Positions 27,187 to 35,101 of a DNA stretch of 61,624 nt are shown here, piece by piece (the stretch's first letter is position 1; every line of letters begins with the position of its first letter). The position numbers and the translations under genes are program-made. The notes under the pieces are model-generated. The model did no database searches, was not told the DNA's origin, and saw only the letters and a list, made by a program, of their open reading frames with translations. The DNA is from an uncultured Acidobacteriaceae bacterium (lineage in GTDB: Bacteria; Acidobacteriota; Terriglobia; Terriglobales; Acidobacteriaceae), in contig CAINJJ010000025.1 of assembly GCA_903849645.1 (NCBI GenBank), positions 1-61,624 on the forward strand, read 5' to 3'.

Positions 27187-27361
27187 TCTTCGGATGTAAA
27201 CCCTTCTTGAAATACAGACGCGCAAACCCAGCCTGAAGATTCTCTACCTTTCGATTGTACCGGGTATCCGGCTTGGATGGAGCCGTCGGCAGGCAGCCAA
27301 GGCACGCCGCCAGGGGGTAAGCTGAAGCAAGCTGGAACAAAGCTGAGCAAGGAGCCACACA

Positions 27362-27820
27362 CTGGAGAGCGCCCCGCACCCCCGCTATCTTGGCCTTGAC
27401 GTCGGCAACCGCCGCATCGGGGTGGCCGTGTCTGACGAACTTGGGCTGACCGCCCAACCGGTATTGACCCTGGAGCGGCGGCACAACCAGCGCGAAGACC
27501 TCCGCTCCCTGGCCCGGCTCTGCCGTCGGTTTGGCGTGGCGGGCATCGTGGTGGGCAACCCGCTCCACTTGTCGGGCGAGCTGAGCCCCCAGGCTGCAAA
27601 GACACAGGCCTTCGCCGCCGCTCTGGGCGAGTTGACCGGCCTGCCCATCCACCTGTGGGACGAAAGGCTGACCACCCGCGAGGCCCACCAGATTCTCTAC
27701 GAGGCAGGCCATGCCCGCCAGGAACACCGTCGTGTGGTGGACCAGGTGGCGGCGACGCTGATTCTGACCTCCTTCATGACAGCCCGCGACAGGGAACCGG
27801 CGCAGGCTCCAGGCCTGTAA
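27362..27820 (+). CDS. ruvX: Holliday junction resolvase-like protein, with a CTG start
   Basis: 152 residues, normal for RuvX/YqgF. The conserved N-terminus YLGLDVGNRRIGVAVSD carries the essential first Asp, and GIVVGNPLHLSGELSP, WDERLTTREA and VVDQVAATLIL complete the RNase H-like fold. RuvX acts in rRNA 5'-end processing or recombination. No ATG, GTG or TTG lies between the upstream in-frame stop (27344) and the DVG motif. The only credible start is CTG at 27362, preceded by AAGGAG with 7-base spacing. The first conventional codon, GTG at 27422, would remove the catalytic Asp. Confidence 0.88.
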   Translation: MESAPHPRYLGLDVGNRRIGVAVSDELGLTAQPVLTLERRHNQREDLRSLARLCRRFGVAGIVVGNPLHLSGELSPQAAKTQAFAAALGELTGLPIHLWDERLTTREAHQILYEAGHARQEHRRVVDQVAATLILTSFMTARDREPAQAPGL

Positions 27821-27845
27821 TCGCAGCCCTTTTCGGGCCTCCGCG

Positions 27846-27851
27846 TATAAT
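27846..27851 (+). promoter_or_regulatory. TATAAT -10 element upstream of the greA-like gene
   Basis: A consensus TATAAT lies 64 bases before the chosen ATG at 27915 and would place transcription initiation near 27857. No good -35 hexamer is visible 16-18 bases upstream, so this is a weak or activator-dependent promoter at best. Confidence 0.35.
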
Positions 27852-27914
27852 GGGATGTCAAGCTCTTCTATCTCTCGCGGTTTGAGCGCCCCCGCTCTCC
27901 GCCACGGACAATGG

Positions 27915-28436
27915 ATGCCCGAGCACATAAAAAAGCAGCTACTCGCCGAGATTCAGATCCTCGAGCACGAGCTTTCCCATGAGTTGCCCGCCGAGATCAA
28001 GAAGGCGGTAGCGCTCGGCGATCTCTCGGAGAACGCCGAATACCACATGGCCAAGCAGCGGCAGACCTTTGTCAATGCGCGGCTGGGCCAGCTCAAGAAG
28101 CGCATGGCCGAACTCTCCCTCGTCAACCTGACCAATATTCCCAGGGACAGGGTGGGCTTCGGCTCAACCATCGTGGTCTTTGACTCCACCAAGGACGAGG
28201 AGATTGTCTATCGCCTCGTGACCAGCGAAGAGTCTGATGTGGCAAAGGGCCTGATTTCAACCACTTCACCGATCGGCCGCGGGCTGGTGGGCAAGCAGGT
28301 GGGCGACATTGCCACCATTGTCACGCCCAACGGAAAGCGCGAACTGGAAGTTTTAAAGCTCACGACCATTCATGACGAAGCCGCCGAGGGCGAAGCGGCA
28401 GATGCCGCCGCCGAGTCCGGCTCGGAAAAGCAGTAA
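27915..28436 (+). CDS. greA: GreA/GreB-family transcription elongation factor
   Basis: 173 residues. The N-terminal coiled coil contains the acidic tip loop GDLSENAEYHMAKQ that enters the RNA polymerase secondary channel and stimulates RNA cleavage. The C-terminal FKBP-like domain has STTSPIGRGLVGKQVGD, the family signature. An acidic Ala/Glu tail follows. The start at 27915 places the family N-terminus correctly; ATG at 27855 would fall at the predicted transcription start. It lies 95 bases after ruvX and 12 bases before a CDP-alcohol phosphatidyltransferase gene. Confidence 0.93.
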   Translation: MPEHIKKQLLAEIQILEHELSHELPAEIKKAVALGDLSENAEYHMAKQRQTFVNARLGQLKKRMAELSLVNLTNIPRDRVGFGSTIVVFDSTKDEEIVYRLVTSEESDVAKGLISTTSPIGRGLVGKQVGDIATIVTPNGKRELEVLKLTTIHDEAAEGEAADAAAESGSEKQ

Positions 28437-28448
28437 GGAAGAACGGAA

Positions 28449-29075
28449 ATGACCTGGACCAGCGCTTTTGGCCGCGCCTGCGGATGGCTTCTCGACCGAA
28501 TCGTTCATGGGCTGGCGCTGACCCGCATCTCGCCCAACGCGCTCACCTTCATCGGCCTGGTCATCAACATCGCAGCCGCATTTCTGTTTGGACACGCCAA
28601 CGCCAGCAACGCAGGACGGATGTTTTTCTACGCCGGCATGGTCATCTTCGGCGCCGGTCTGTTTGACATGGTGGATGGCCGCGTGGCCCGCCGCAACAAC
28701 CAGGTCACGGTCTTCGGCTCGTTCTTTGATTCGGTTATCGACCGCTACTCAGACGTGGTGTTGTTCTTCGGCCTGCTGGTCTACTACGGCCGCATCAACC
28801 GCTTCCGCTACGTGGTGCTGGTGGCGTTTGTCATGGTGACGTCGCTGATGGTGAGCTATACGCGCGCTCGCGCCGAGGCTCTCATCGGGCAGTGCAAGGT
28901 GGGCTTCATGGAGCGGCCGGAGCGGATTGTGCTGGTGATTCTGGGCGCGCTCTTCAACCACTTCGGCGCCATGGCCCCCGTGCTCTGGGTGCTGGCCGTG
29001 CTCTCCACCATCACCGTGGCCCACCGCATCATCTACACCTACCAGAACACCAAGCACCTGGCGCCGCTGAACTGA
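28449..29075 (+). CDS. CDP-alcohol phosphatidyltransferase (phospholipid synthesis)
   Basis: 208 residues, multi-pass membrane enzyme. The complete family motif D73-x2-D76-G-x2-A-R...G-x3-D94-x3-D98 is present in LFDMVDGRVARR and FGSFFDSVIDR. These Asp residues bind two metal ions for transfer of a phosphatidyl group from CDP-diacylglycerol. The acceptor could be glycerol-phosphate, inositol-phosphate or similar and cannot be decided here. The AAGGAAG ribosome site stands just before the ATG, 12 bases after greA, so they likely share a transcript. Confidence 0.92.
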   Translation: MTWTSAFGRACGWLLDRIVHGLALTRISPNALTFIGLVINIAAAFLFGHANASNAGRMFFYAGMVIFGAGLFDMVDGRVARRNNQVTVFGSFFDSVIDRYSDVVLFFGLLVYYGRINRFRYVVLVAFVMVTSLMVSYTRARAEALIGQCKVGFMERPERIVLVILGALFNHFGAMAPVLWVLAVLSTITVAHRIIYTYQNTKHLAPLN

Positions 29076-29105
29076 GTAGGGCAGGACGCTCCCCGGCTTC
29101 AGCTC

Positions 29106-29603
29106 TCAGCAGGTAATCTGCACGGCCGAGCAGCCGGGCTTGACCGGCTTCCACTGCACCAGGAACTCTGTCACCGACGCCGACTCCATCCGCCGCATGG
29201 ACTCGAATTGGCCGTTTTTCTGGCTGAACAGCAGCTTGCCCGTCTCAGTGAGCACGGCCAGCGCCGGGACTCCCTTGTCGATCGGAACCTCATAGGCCTT
29301 GGCGATGTCGAGGTTGGCGTCCATGTGGCCGATGTTCACATGCACCAGCACGAAGTTGGACTCCAGCAACGGCCGGTTCTGGGGATTGTGGAAGTAGATG
29401 TCGAGCACCTGGCAGTCGCCGCACCAGTTGCCGCCAAAGTCCAGCAGAATGCGCTTGTGGGTCTCGGCGGCGGTCTTGAGCGCGGCGGCCAGGTCAGCTT
29501 TGGCCTGCGCGGGGTCGGGGTAGATGTCGCGCGTTGCAGGACGTGCCGCTCCGGGAGCGAGGGCAAGGACGGCGGCGAGGGCGAGGAACCTGGCGAGTCT
29601 CAT
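29106..29603 (-). CDS. Secreted thioredoxin-fold protein with a WCGDC active site
   Basis: 165 residues. A signal peptide (MRLARFLALAAVLALAPGAA) precedes a thioredoxin domain. The active-site segment is DFGGNWCGDCQVLD: CGDC instead of the usual CGPC, which should alter redox potential or make it more isomerase-like. The cis-Pro follows in KGVPALAVL. It ends in a second, unusual C-terminal Cys pair (GCSAVQITC). AAGGA lies about 7 bases before the ATG at 29603. Likely a periplasmic thiol-disulfide protein. Confidence 0.87.
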   Translation of the reverse strand: MRLARFLALAAVLALAPGAARPATRDIYPDPAQAKADLAAALKTAAETHKRILLDFGGNWCGDCQVLDIYFHNPQNRPLLESNFVLVHVNIGHMDANLDIAKAYEVPIDKGVPALAVLTETGKLLFSQKNGQFESMRRMESASVTEFLVQWKPVKPGCSAVQITC

Positions 29604-29707
29604 GGGGGAATCCTTCAAAGGCTGCCTTTAGTCTGCCACATGCCGGCGGCGCTTTCCATTTTCGTCTCACGCTCAGGCGGCGGGTGCATTTACTCTTGAG
29701 AACTGTG

Positions 29708-30151
29708 GTGAACCCAAGCGATCTGCGCAAGCGTCTGGAGTCCTCCGCATTCCCCGATCTGGCGGGAATGATGGAGGGCTATGCGCGGGCGGCGGCCGAC
29801 CGGGCGCAGGACGAGTTCCGGCAGCGGCTGGACTTCAGCTCGGACTCCATCGACGCCCTGGACGAGATCCTGGTGCTGGTGGGCGAGAGCCCGGAACTGG
29901 ACGTGGACTTCGAGGTCCGGCTGTGGGGCGGCTATCTGGGCGAGGTCCTGCGGCGGCGCTACGCGGGCTCCTGGGAGATGACCCCCTATCCCGGCGGCGT
30001 GGTTTCCGTGCCCGCGGTCGAGGTGCGCGGCTCGCGGCTGTTCCCGCTCATGAAGGTCTACCGGCGGCTGACCCTGGGCGAGGAAGAGGATGTGCGCGCC
30101 TTCTATGCCATGGTCACCGAGAGGCTGGGCAAGCCGGCTCAGGTGAATTGA
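29708..30151 (+). CDS. Hypothetical protein (about 147 aa)
   Basis: Start uncertain: GTG at 29708 (GAG 7 bases upstream), GTG at 29705 or TTG at 29696 are possible. The longer frame from 29534 overlaps the signal region of the thioredoxin gene on the other strand and is unlikely. The protein is acidic and soluble, with FSSDSIDALDEILVLVGES and a Gly-rich segment WGGYLGEVLRRRYAGSWEMT. This resembles small DUF-type families in which a residue pattern D-x-x-L and GxYLGEV recur, but I do not recognise a specific one. Third-position GC matches neighbouring genes. Confidence 0.65.
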   Translation: MNPSDLRKRLESSAFPDLAGMMEGYARAAADRAQDEFRQRLDFSSDSIDALDEILVLVGESPELDVDFEVRLWGGYLGEVLRRRYAGSWEMTPYPGGVVSVPAVEVRGSRLFPLMKVYRRLTLGEEEDVRAFYAMVTERLGKPAQVN

Positions 30152-30293
30152 GGCGCCGGCCTCGGTCCTTGGTCCGGGGAGCCGTTGAAAACAGAAGCCC
30201 CTTGTGGCCTTTCAGCGCGGGCAACCGGCTTTGTGCGACAATAAAAACTGAAATTGCGCGGCGGCGAAAGCGCGGCGCGCGGAGGATGAATCA

Positions 30294-30524
30294 ATGGGCG
30301 ATCTATTGCAACCGTGGCACCTGGTGGTGCTGGGCGTAGTGGCGTTCCTGCTGTTCGGCGCCAAGCGGCTGCCGGAGCTGGGCAAGGGTTTGGGCGAAGG
30401 CCTCAAGGGCTTCAAGGAAGGCATCAAGGGCGTCACCGACCCGGCGCCTCCGGTGCAGCCAGTGCAGCAAAGCGCGCCGCCGCCCCCGCCGCCGCCCCCC
30501 GCGGCCCCGACCGAGACCAGGTAG
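30294..30524 (+). CDS. tatA: Sec-independent translocase protein TatA/TatE
   Basis: 76 residues. A short N-terminal membrane helix (HLVVLGVVAFLLFGAKRLPE) is followed by the amphipathic helix (LGKGLGEGLKGFKEGIKG) with the FG hinge and a Pro-rich tail, the standard TatA layout. TatA oligomers form the pore for folded twin-arginine substrates. Several proteins in this window have Tat-like signals. A strong GGAGGA ribosome site lies 7 bases before the ATG. tatB and tatC are not nearby. Confidence 0.95.
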   Translation: MGDLLQPWHLVVLGVVAFLLFGAKRLPELGKGLGEGLKGFKEGIKGVTDPAPPVQPVQQSAPPPPPPPPAAPTETR

Positions 30525-30610
30525 TCGGCTTTCCCGGCTCGATTCCGGGCAAGTTTACCTCCTGTCAGGCTGGCTCCGCTGGAGCCCCGCACCAGGGACG
30601 ATTCATGAAG

Positions 30611-30648
30611 AAAGGCCTGTGCGAAGCGCACAGGCCTTTCGTGTTTTT
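30611..30648 (+). terminator. Rho-independent terminator after tatA
   Basis: A perfect 13-bp stem (AAAGGCCTGTGCG at 30611-30623 with 30627-30639) with a 3-base loop is followed by CGTGTTTTT. It ends the tatA transcript. Because the stem begins AAA and ends TTT it may also work weakly for the converging VWA gene. Confidence 0.88.
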
Positions 30649-30679
30649 GGCGGGAGAAGCCTCTGCCGGCAGCCGTATT

Positions 30680-31993
30680 CTAGCGGGCATCCTGCGCGGA
30701 GGGGTAATACCCGGTCTTGGCGATGACCTCGAGGCCGGGGCGCTCGACGCGGACATCGATCTTGCGGAACTTGCCGTCGATGACCGGCTGATGACTGTAG
30801 TAGCCAAGCGTGTACTGGGTGCGGGCTTCCTCGGCGATCTTGGCATAACTCTTTTCAATGCCGTTCGAGTTGCCCTCCGAGTCCAGCGTGCCGCCCGTGG
30901 CCAGGACGTAGCTGGCCAGGCGGTTCTCATACATGGTGAAGGGAATGTGGAGGCGGCTGATATAGCCCTCGCCCCAGCGGGCTGAGTCGCCCACGGCAGT
31001 GCCGTAGACGGCGATCTTGTTGGTCTGAAGATACCGCAGCACGTCCTTGTAGGTGGCCTTGCTGCCCGCTTCCTTGCCGTCGGAGACGACGTAGATGAGG
31101 CGGCGGCGACCCTGCGGCCGGGTGGAGAGCTCCTTGGCCGCGGCCAGGATGGCGTCGTTGAGGGTGTGAATCTCCTTGGGAATGGTGACGAAGGAACTGT
31201 TGCCGGTGGAGCCGCCCTGCTGCACATTGGGATCGACGCAGTTGCCGTTCTCACGAATGGCGCAGCCTGCGAAAGGGCCGCTGTTGATGGGCACCAGCTC
31301 TTCAGTGCCGGTGGCCTTGGTAAAGGCCAGCACGGCGGGCAGGCGGTTGCTCTGGGCGCCGGTAAAGCCGGTGCGCTCCTGCGTGCCGTGGCTATAGGAG
31401 AAGACGGCCACTTCGTCATAAGGGGTGAGCGCGCCCTGGATCGCGCCCAGGGAGTTGTTCACCTTGGCCATCACGTCGGAAGTGAGGCTCTGGTCGATGA
31501 TGAAAGCGATGGAGAGCGGAAAAGGATCGACGGTGAAGAAGGCGATGGGCTCGCGCGTGTCGTTTTCAAAGACCTTGAAGTCGCGGAAGGTCAACCCGGC
31601 CACCAGCTTGCCCTTGGGGTCCTTTACGGTAACCGGGACCTCGACAAAGTTCGTATGAATGACGAATTTCGGAATGGCGCTGAGGGCGTCGCCCGGCGCG
31701 GGCATCTCGGGAGGGGTGGTTTGGAAGGTGTCCTTGCCCTGGCTGGAGGGCGGCAGGCTGGAGGGAACCTCCTTCTGCTGACCGGGGGTGGATGACGACG
31801 AGGGTCCGGCCTGAACGTCGCCCGCTCCCTTGCCGGGAGTGATGGGGCCGTTCACATCGGAGAGCGATGGGCGGGGCTGCGGGGTGGGGGCATCGGGAAC
31901 CGCGGGTTGCTGTTGGGCCAGCGCCAGCGAACCCCACGTGGGGCCCGTCATCAAGAGCGCTGCCAGCGCCATTCCAGTTAAACCTAGCTTCAC
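30680..31993 (-). CDS. Secreted VWA protein, acidobacterial VWFA-related family
   Basis: 437 residues from GTG at 31993. A signal peptide (KLGLTGMALAALLMTGPTWG) is followed by a Pro/Ser-rich linker to about 115, then the family pattern TNFVEVPVTVKDPKGKLVAG and FRDFKVFENDTREPIAFFTV and a von Willebrand A fold (LSIAFIIDQSLTSDVM). The end is TQYTLGYY...FRKIDVRVERPGLEVIAKTGYYP. The MIDAS motif is imperfect (DQSLT rather than DxSxS). This family is a hallmark of Acidobacteriota, and the function is thought to be extracellular adhesion or assembly. An ATG at 31972 would shorten the signal. Confidence 0.88.
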   Translation of the reverse strand: MKLGLTGMALAALLMTGPTWGSLALAQQQPAVPDAPTPQPRPSLSDVNGPITPGKGAGDVQAGPSSSSTPGQQKEVPSSLPPSSQGKDTFQTTPPEMPAPGDALSAIPKFVIHTNFVEVPVTVKDPKGKLVAGLTFRDFKVFENDTREPIAFFTVDPFPLSIAFIIDQSLTSDVMAKVNNSLGAIQGALTPYDEVAVFSYSHGTQERTGFTGAQSNRLPAVLAFTKATGTEELVPINSGPFAGCAIRENGNCVDPNVQQGGSTGNSSFVTIPKEIHTLNDAILAAAKELSTRPQGRRRLIYVVSDGKEAGSKATYKDVLRYLQTNKIAVYGTAVGDSARWGEGYISRLHIPFTMYENRLASYVLATGGTLDSEGNSNGIEKSYAKIAEEARTQYTLGYYSHQPVIDGKFRKIDVRVERPGLEVIAKTGYYPSAQDAR

Positions 31994-32215
31994 AGGGATA
32001 GTCGTCCTCTCAAAACGCAGGTGCCGGTGGTTGGTTGGCGGGGTCCGGTGGCCGGCTGCACACTGCAACCGAAGACGGAGCGCCGACTGAGACCAGCCAG
32101 CAAGGCTGCACTCGTCAGAGTATCAGACGCGCCAGAGCGGCGCTGGTTGGCCGCACGCCCCCGCCAGGCTCGGGTATGCTTCCATCGGGCCAGAGAATTC
32201 GTCAAAGGAAGCAGA

Positions 32216-33271
32216 ATGAGCAGACCATCGGCAGTTGCGGTTTTGTTGTTCGGCCTGGCGGGACTGGCGCCGGCGGGATGGGCGCAGCTTGCGCCCTCTC
32301 CGGATGCGCCCCCGGTGAGCACCGCCCCGGCTCAGGCGGCAGAGGAAGAAGCGGTAGCCACCCTCAAGCTGGAAGTGAACCTGGTGGACCTCTTCTTCAC
32401 CGTCAAGGACAAGAGCGGCAACCTGGTTCCCCACCTCACCAAGGACGATTGCACCGTTCTCGAGGACAAGGAGCCGCAGAAGCTCAAGAGCTTTGTGGCG
32501 GAGACCCACCAGCCGCTCACGCTCGGCATCCTGCTCGACACTTCCGGCAGCCAGGAGCGGGTTCTGCCCCTGGAACAGGATGCGGGCAGCCAGTTTCTCG
32601 ACCGCGTGCTCAAGTCAAAGGACGAGGCGTTTCTGCTTTCGTTTGACGTGAACGTCGACCTTCTGCAGGACTACACCAACAGCCCGCGCCTGCTGGCCCG
32701 CGCCATGAGCAAGGCGGAGATCAACACCGCCGGCGGAAACGGCGCGGCAGGCATCCCCGGCGCCGGGGGCGGCACTATCCCCACCATCGGCACGCCCAAA
32801 GGCACACTGCTCTATGACGCGGTTTACCTTGCCTCCAACGAGAAGATGAATCAGGAGACAGGGCGCAAGGCCATGATCCTGCTGACCGACGGCGACGACC
32901 AGGGAAGCAAGTACAAGATCAATGAAGCCATCGCCGCCGCGCAGAAGTCCAATGTCATCATCTACTGCATTCTGATTGCCGACCGGGGATTCTACGGCGG
33001 ATTCGGCATGGGCTACTGGGGCTACTCGGCGATGAAGAAGATGACCGAGGAGACCGGCGGCCGGCTCATTGACGTGGGCAACAACGGCAAAAAGCTGGAA
33101 GCCGCGTTCCAGCAGATCGAGGACGAACTGCGCACCCAGTATGTAGCCAGCTATACCCCGGCCAACACCAAACTCGACGGCAGCTTCCGGCGCGTTGCGG
33201 TGGAGTGCCGGGGAGATGGCCTGAAGGTGCAGGTGCGCAAGGGCTACTTTGCCGCGCCGCCTCAGAATTAG
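32216..33271 (+). CDS. Secreted VWA protein, second member of the acidobacterial family
   Basis: 351 residues. The signal peptide (SRPSAVAVLLFGLAGLAPAG) is followed by VNLVDLFFTVKDKSGNLVPH and DDCTVLEDKEPQKLKSFVAE and the VWA fold with a fuller MIDAS sequence DTSGSQ (LGILLDTSGSQERVL). It also contains AMILLTDGDDQGSKYKINEA and the C-terminal TQYVASYTPANTKLDGSFRR. AAAGGA is 6 bases before the ATG. It is transcribed divergently from its relative, with about 220 bases between the two starts, so the two may be co-regulated from a shared region. Confidence 0.9.
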   Translation: MSRPSAVAVLLFGLAGLAPAGWAQLAPSPDAPPVSTAPAQAAEEEAVATLKLEVNLVDLFFTVKDKSGNLVPHLTKDDCTVLEDKEPQKLKSFVAETHQPLTLGILLDTSGSQERVLPLEQDAGSQFLDRVLKSKDEAFLLSFDVNVDLLQDYTNSPRLLARAMSKAEINTAGGNGAAGIPGAGGGTIPTIGTPKGTLLYDAVYLASNEKMNQETGRKAMILLTDGDDQGSKYKINEAIAAAQKSNVIIYCILIADRGFYGGFGMGYWGYSAMKKMTEETGGRLIDVGNNGKKLEAAFQQIEDELRTQYVASYTPANTKLDGSFRRVAVECRGDGLKVQVRKGYFAAPPQN

Positions 33272-33490
33272 CGCGGTCCAGGCCCACAAGGCAGGGCAGG
33301 GTGTGAATAACATACGCAGACGGGCGCGGGACTGTCCTGTTTCTGGACATCAAGTTACCCGAGTCATGCTTCAAAGTAATCTGGCGCGGACCATGAGACT
33401 CCTCTAACATCGGCACAGGTTAGAGAAACTTGAGGCCGGAGAAAGAAATATTTTTTTGGCGGCCGCAAGCACTCTCCTGAGGAGCTTGTC

Positions 33491-33742
33491 ATGCAGACCG
33501 ATCGCGCCGCCCATGAAACCTTTGAGATCAGCCCCCGGTTTCGCCGCACCGTCGAAGATCGCATTGCGCGCCTGGAGAAGGATGCGCAGTTTGACGAGGC
33601 CCAGGTAGCCACTCTCGTGGACGGCGAGCACATTCGCAGGCACATGAGGCTGGTGGCGGTGCAACGCGCTGAGGCGCTGCGCATGAGGCTCTTCCTTGAC
33701 CGCGCCCGGCCCCGGCTGCCGCGCCCGCTTATCGCTCTGTGA
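33491..33742 (+). CDS. Small hypothetical protein (83 aa)
   Basis: 83 residues, not recognised. It is charged and helical (RFRRTVEDRIARLEKDAQFD, then HMRLVAVQRAEALRMRLFLD), with no signal or membrane segment. A good GAGGAG ribosome site lies 6 bases before the ATG, and codon third positions are GC-rich like neighbouring genes. A longer reverse-strand frame (33364-33774) over the same bases lacks a ribosome site and is taken as a shadow. The 219 bases upstream of this gene contain nothing recognisable. Confidence 0.6.
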   Translation: MQTDRAAHETFEISPRFRRTVEDRIARLEKDAQFDEAQVATLVDGEHIRRHMRLVAVQRAEALRMRLFLDRARPRLPRPLIAL

Positions 33743-33785
33743 GAGCGTATGGCAGGCGGCGCCAACTCGGTCAAGCTTGCAAGAA

Positions 33786-33821
33786 AAGGGCCGCAGCCTC
33801 AATCTTCGAGGCGCGGCCCTT
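33786..33821 (-). terminator. Terminator downstream of tRNA-Cys
   Basis: A near-perfect hairpin: GGGCCGC-type outer stem (33786-33794 with 33813-33821) plus an inner 5-bp stem (33796-33800 with 33808-33812) and one bulged A. On the minus strand it is followed by TTCTT, and it lies 17 bases after the tRNA 3' end. Confidence 0.85.
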
Positions 33822-33838
33822 GCTTCTCTGCGAACTTT

Positions 33839-33914
33839 TGGAGCACCGGGCGGGTTTCGAACCCGCGAGTACAGGTTTTGCAGACCTGCGCGTTAGCCAC
33901 TTCGCCACCGGTGC
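33839..33914 (-). tRNA. tRNA-Cys (anticodon GCA)
   Basis: 76 nt on the minus strand with CCA encoded. Acceptor stem GCACCGG pairs with CCGGTGC, discriminator base is U73 (the cysteine identity element), the anticodon stem-loop is CAGGT-CTGCAAA-ACCTG with anticodon GCA, and the T arm is GCGGG-TTCGAAA-CCCGC. All arms fold cleanly. Confidence 0.97.
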
Positions 33915-33991
33915 CTTGGAAACAGGGGTCAGGGATCAGGGATCAGTAAAAAGTACCGTGCTGCTTCCTGTCCTTAAGCTCTGACGACTCA

Positions 33992-34028
33992 CAAAATCAA
34001 AAACCCACCGCGCCTTGGGCGGGTGGGT
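33992..34028 (-). terminator. Intrinsic terminator between the Cys-rich mini-ORF and tRNA-Cys
   Basis: On the minus strand ACCCACC (34028-34022) pairs with GGTGGGT (34009-34003), with an imperfect inner stem, and is followed by TTTTTGATTTT. It sits 27 bases after the stop of the Cys-rich mini-ORF and about 90 bases before tRNA-Cys on the same strand, so it could be an attenuator or simply the end of the mini-ORF transcript. Confidence 0.7.
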
Positions 34029-34054
34029 CGTGGTGCCGTTCCAGTGATCGGAAT

Positions 34055-34132
34055 CTAGCCCATCGAACACGCCCGCGCACGGCAGCCCTGACAGCAGCAG
34101 GTACAGAGTGCGGAGGTGAACGAATAAGCCAT
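34055..34132 (-). CDS. Cys-rich 25-residue mini-ORF (possible leader peptide)
   Basis: The ORF reads MAYSFTSALCTCCCQGCRAR followed by ACSMG: six Cys in 25 residues. AAGGGA lies 5 bases before the ATG. Upstream on the same strand there is a TTGACA hexamer with 17-base spacing to TAGTCT, and downstream an intrinsic terminator, then tRNA-Cys. This promoter/leader/terminator order resembles amino-acid attenuators that sense charged tRNA-Cys. It could equally be a small metal-binding peptide. Too short for ordinary gene finders; called from architecture. Confidence 0.5.
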   Translation of the reverse strand: MAYSFTSALCTCCCQGCRARACSMG

Positions 34133-34187
34133 TGAATTCCCTTGCCGGGGAGTCTTTTCAGGGTGATGCAACTCGCCGAGTAACCAT

Positions 34188-34216
34188 AGACTAGAGGCTG
34201 GCGGGAGGCCTGTCAA
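34188..34216 (-). promoter_or_regulatory. Sigma70-type promoter for the Cys-rich mini-ORF
   Basis: On the minus strand a perfect TTGACA (34216-34211) is followed after 17 bases by TAGTCT (34193-34188), a weak -10. Transcription would begin near 34181, about 49 bases before the mini-ORF start. The element abuts the divergent phzF-like start codon. Confidence 0.5.
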
Positions 34217-34219
34217 GCG

Positions 34220-35101
34220 ATGGCGGAGATGGATTACTTCGTAGTGGATGTTTTTACCGAAACAGCGCTGGCCGGCAATCCGCTCGCTGTGGTGATGAAT
34301 GAGGTGGGACTGAGCAGGGAAACCATGCAGTCGATCGCGTGCGAGTTCAACCTGAGTGAGACCGCGTTCGTCCAGCGCCGGGCTGCCGCCCTGGAGCAGG
34401 CAGAAGGGGTGCGGGTGCGCATCTTCACCACCCAGGAGGAACTGAACTTTGCAGGCCATCCCACGCTGGGGACGGCCAGTGTGCTCAAGCTGACTGCGCC
34501 CGAGGCGGTGCATGGCGACACGGTGATGCTCAAGCTCAATGTCGGCCCGGTTCCGGTGCGGTTCAGCGAGCGGCTTCATGGCGAGATGACGCAGCGCGAC
34601 CCGGAGTTCGGCGCGGAACTGGACCCTGCGGAAGTGGCGCGGCTGACCGGTTTCGCCTTCGAGGATATCGACCCCGCCGCGCCGCCGCAGGTGGTCTCAA
34701 CGGGAACGGCCTTCGCCATTGTGACCTTGCGCTCCCACGAGGCTCTGGCGCGATTCCGCGTCGATGTCGAAACAGCCACCGCATGGCTGCGGGAGCGCGG
34801 CGCGCGCTGGTTCTATGCGCTGGGGCCAACCGGAGGCGACGAGCCCGCGTGGAGAGCCCGCATGCAGTTTCATGGCGGGGAGGACCCCGCGACCGGTTCG
34901 GCGGCGGGTTGCGCGATTGCGCACCTTGTCGCGCGCGGTCTGGCGCCTTCGGGCCAGCGCATCCATCTGCGCCAGGGCGTGGAAATCGGCCGCCCGAGCG
35001 AACTTTTTCTCTCCGCACGGCTGAATCTGGCGAGGGTGACGGATGTGCGCGTGGCGGGCAGCACAGTTCTTGTGGCAAAGGGACGGCTTTTCCTGCCGTG
35101 A
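34220..35101 (+). CDS. PhzF-family isomerase
   Basis: 293 residues, typical for the family. Motifs are VDVFTETALAGNPLAVVMNE, NLSETAFV (the catalytic Glu equivalent), LNFAGHPTLGTASVL and HGGEDPATGSAAGCAIAHL. PhzF enzymes have a duplicated diaminopimelate-epimerase fold and isomerise small metabolites; most genomic copies are not tied to phenazines. ATG at 34220 has GGGAGG 11 bases upstream; ATG at 34229 with GGAG immediately in front is an alternative. It is not linked to a recognisable pathway here. Confidence 0.92.
   Translation: MAEMDYFVVDVFTETALAGNPLAVVMNEVGLSRETMQSIACEFNLSETAFVQRRAAALEQAEGVRVRIFTTQEELNFAGHPTLGTASVLKLTAPEAVHGDTVMLKLNVGPVPVRFSERLHGEMTQRDPEFGAELDPAEVARLTGFAFEDIDPAAPPQVVSTGTAFAIVTLRSHEALARFRVDVETATAWLRERGARWFYALGPTGGDEPAWRARMQFHGGEDPATGSAAGCAIAHLVARGLAPSGQRIHLRQGVEIGRPSELFLSARLNLARVTDVRVAGSTVLVAKGRLFLP

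Noticed and set aside
33364..33774. 136-aa minus-strand ORF over the small 83-aa gene
   Set aside because: It lacks a ribosome site and recognisable domain; the plus-strand 83-aa frame has GAGGAG at good spacing.
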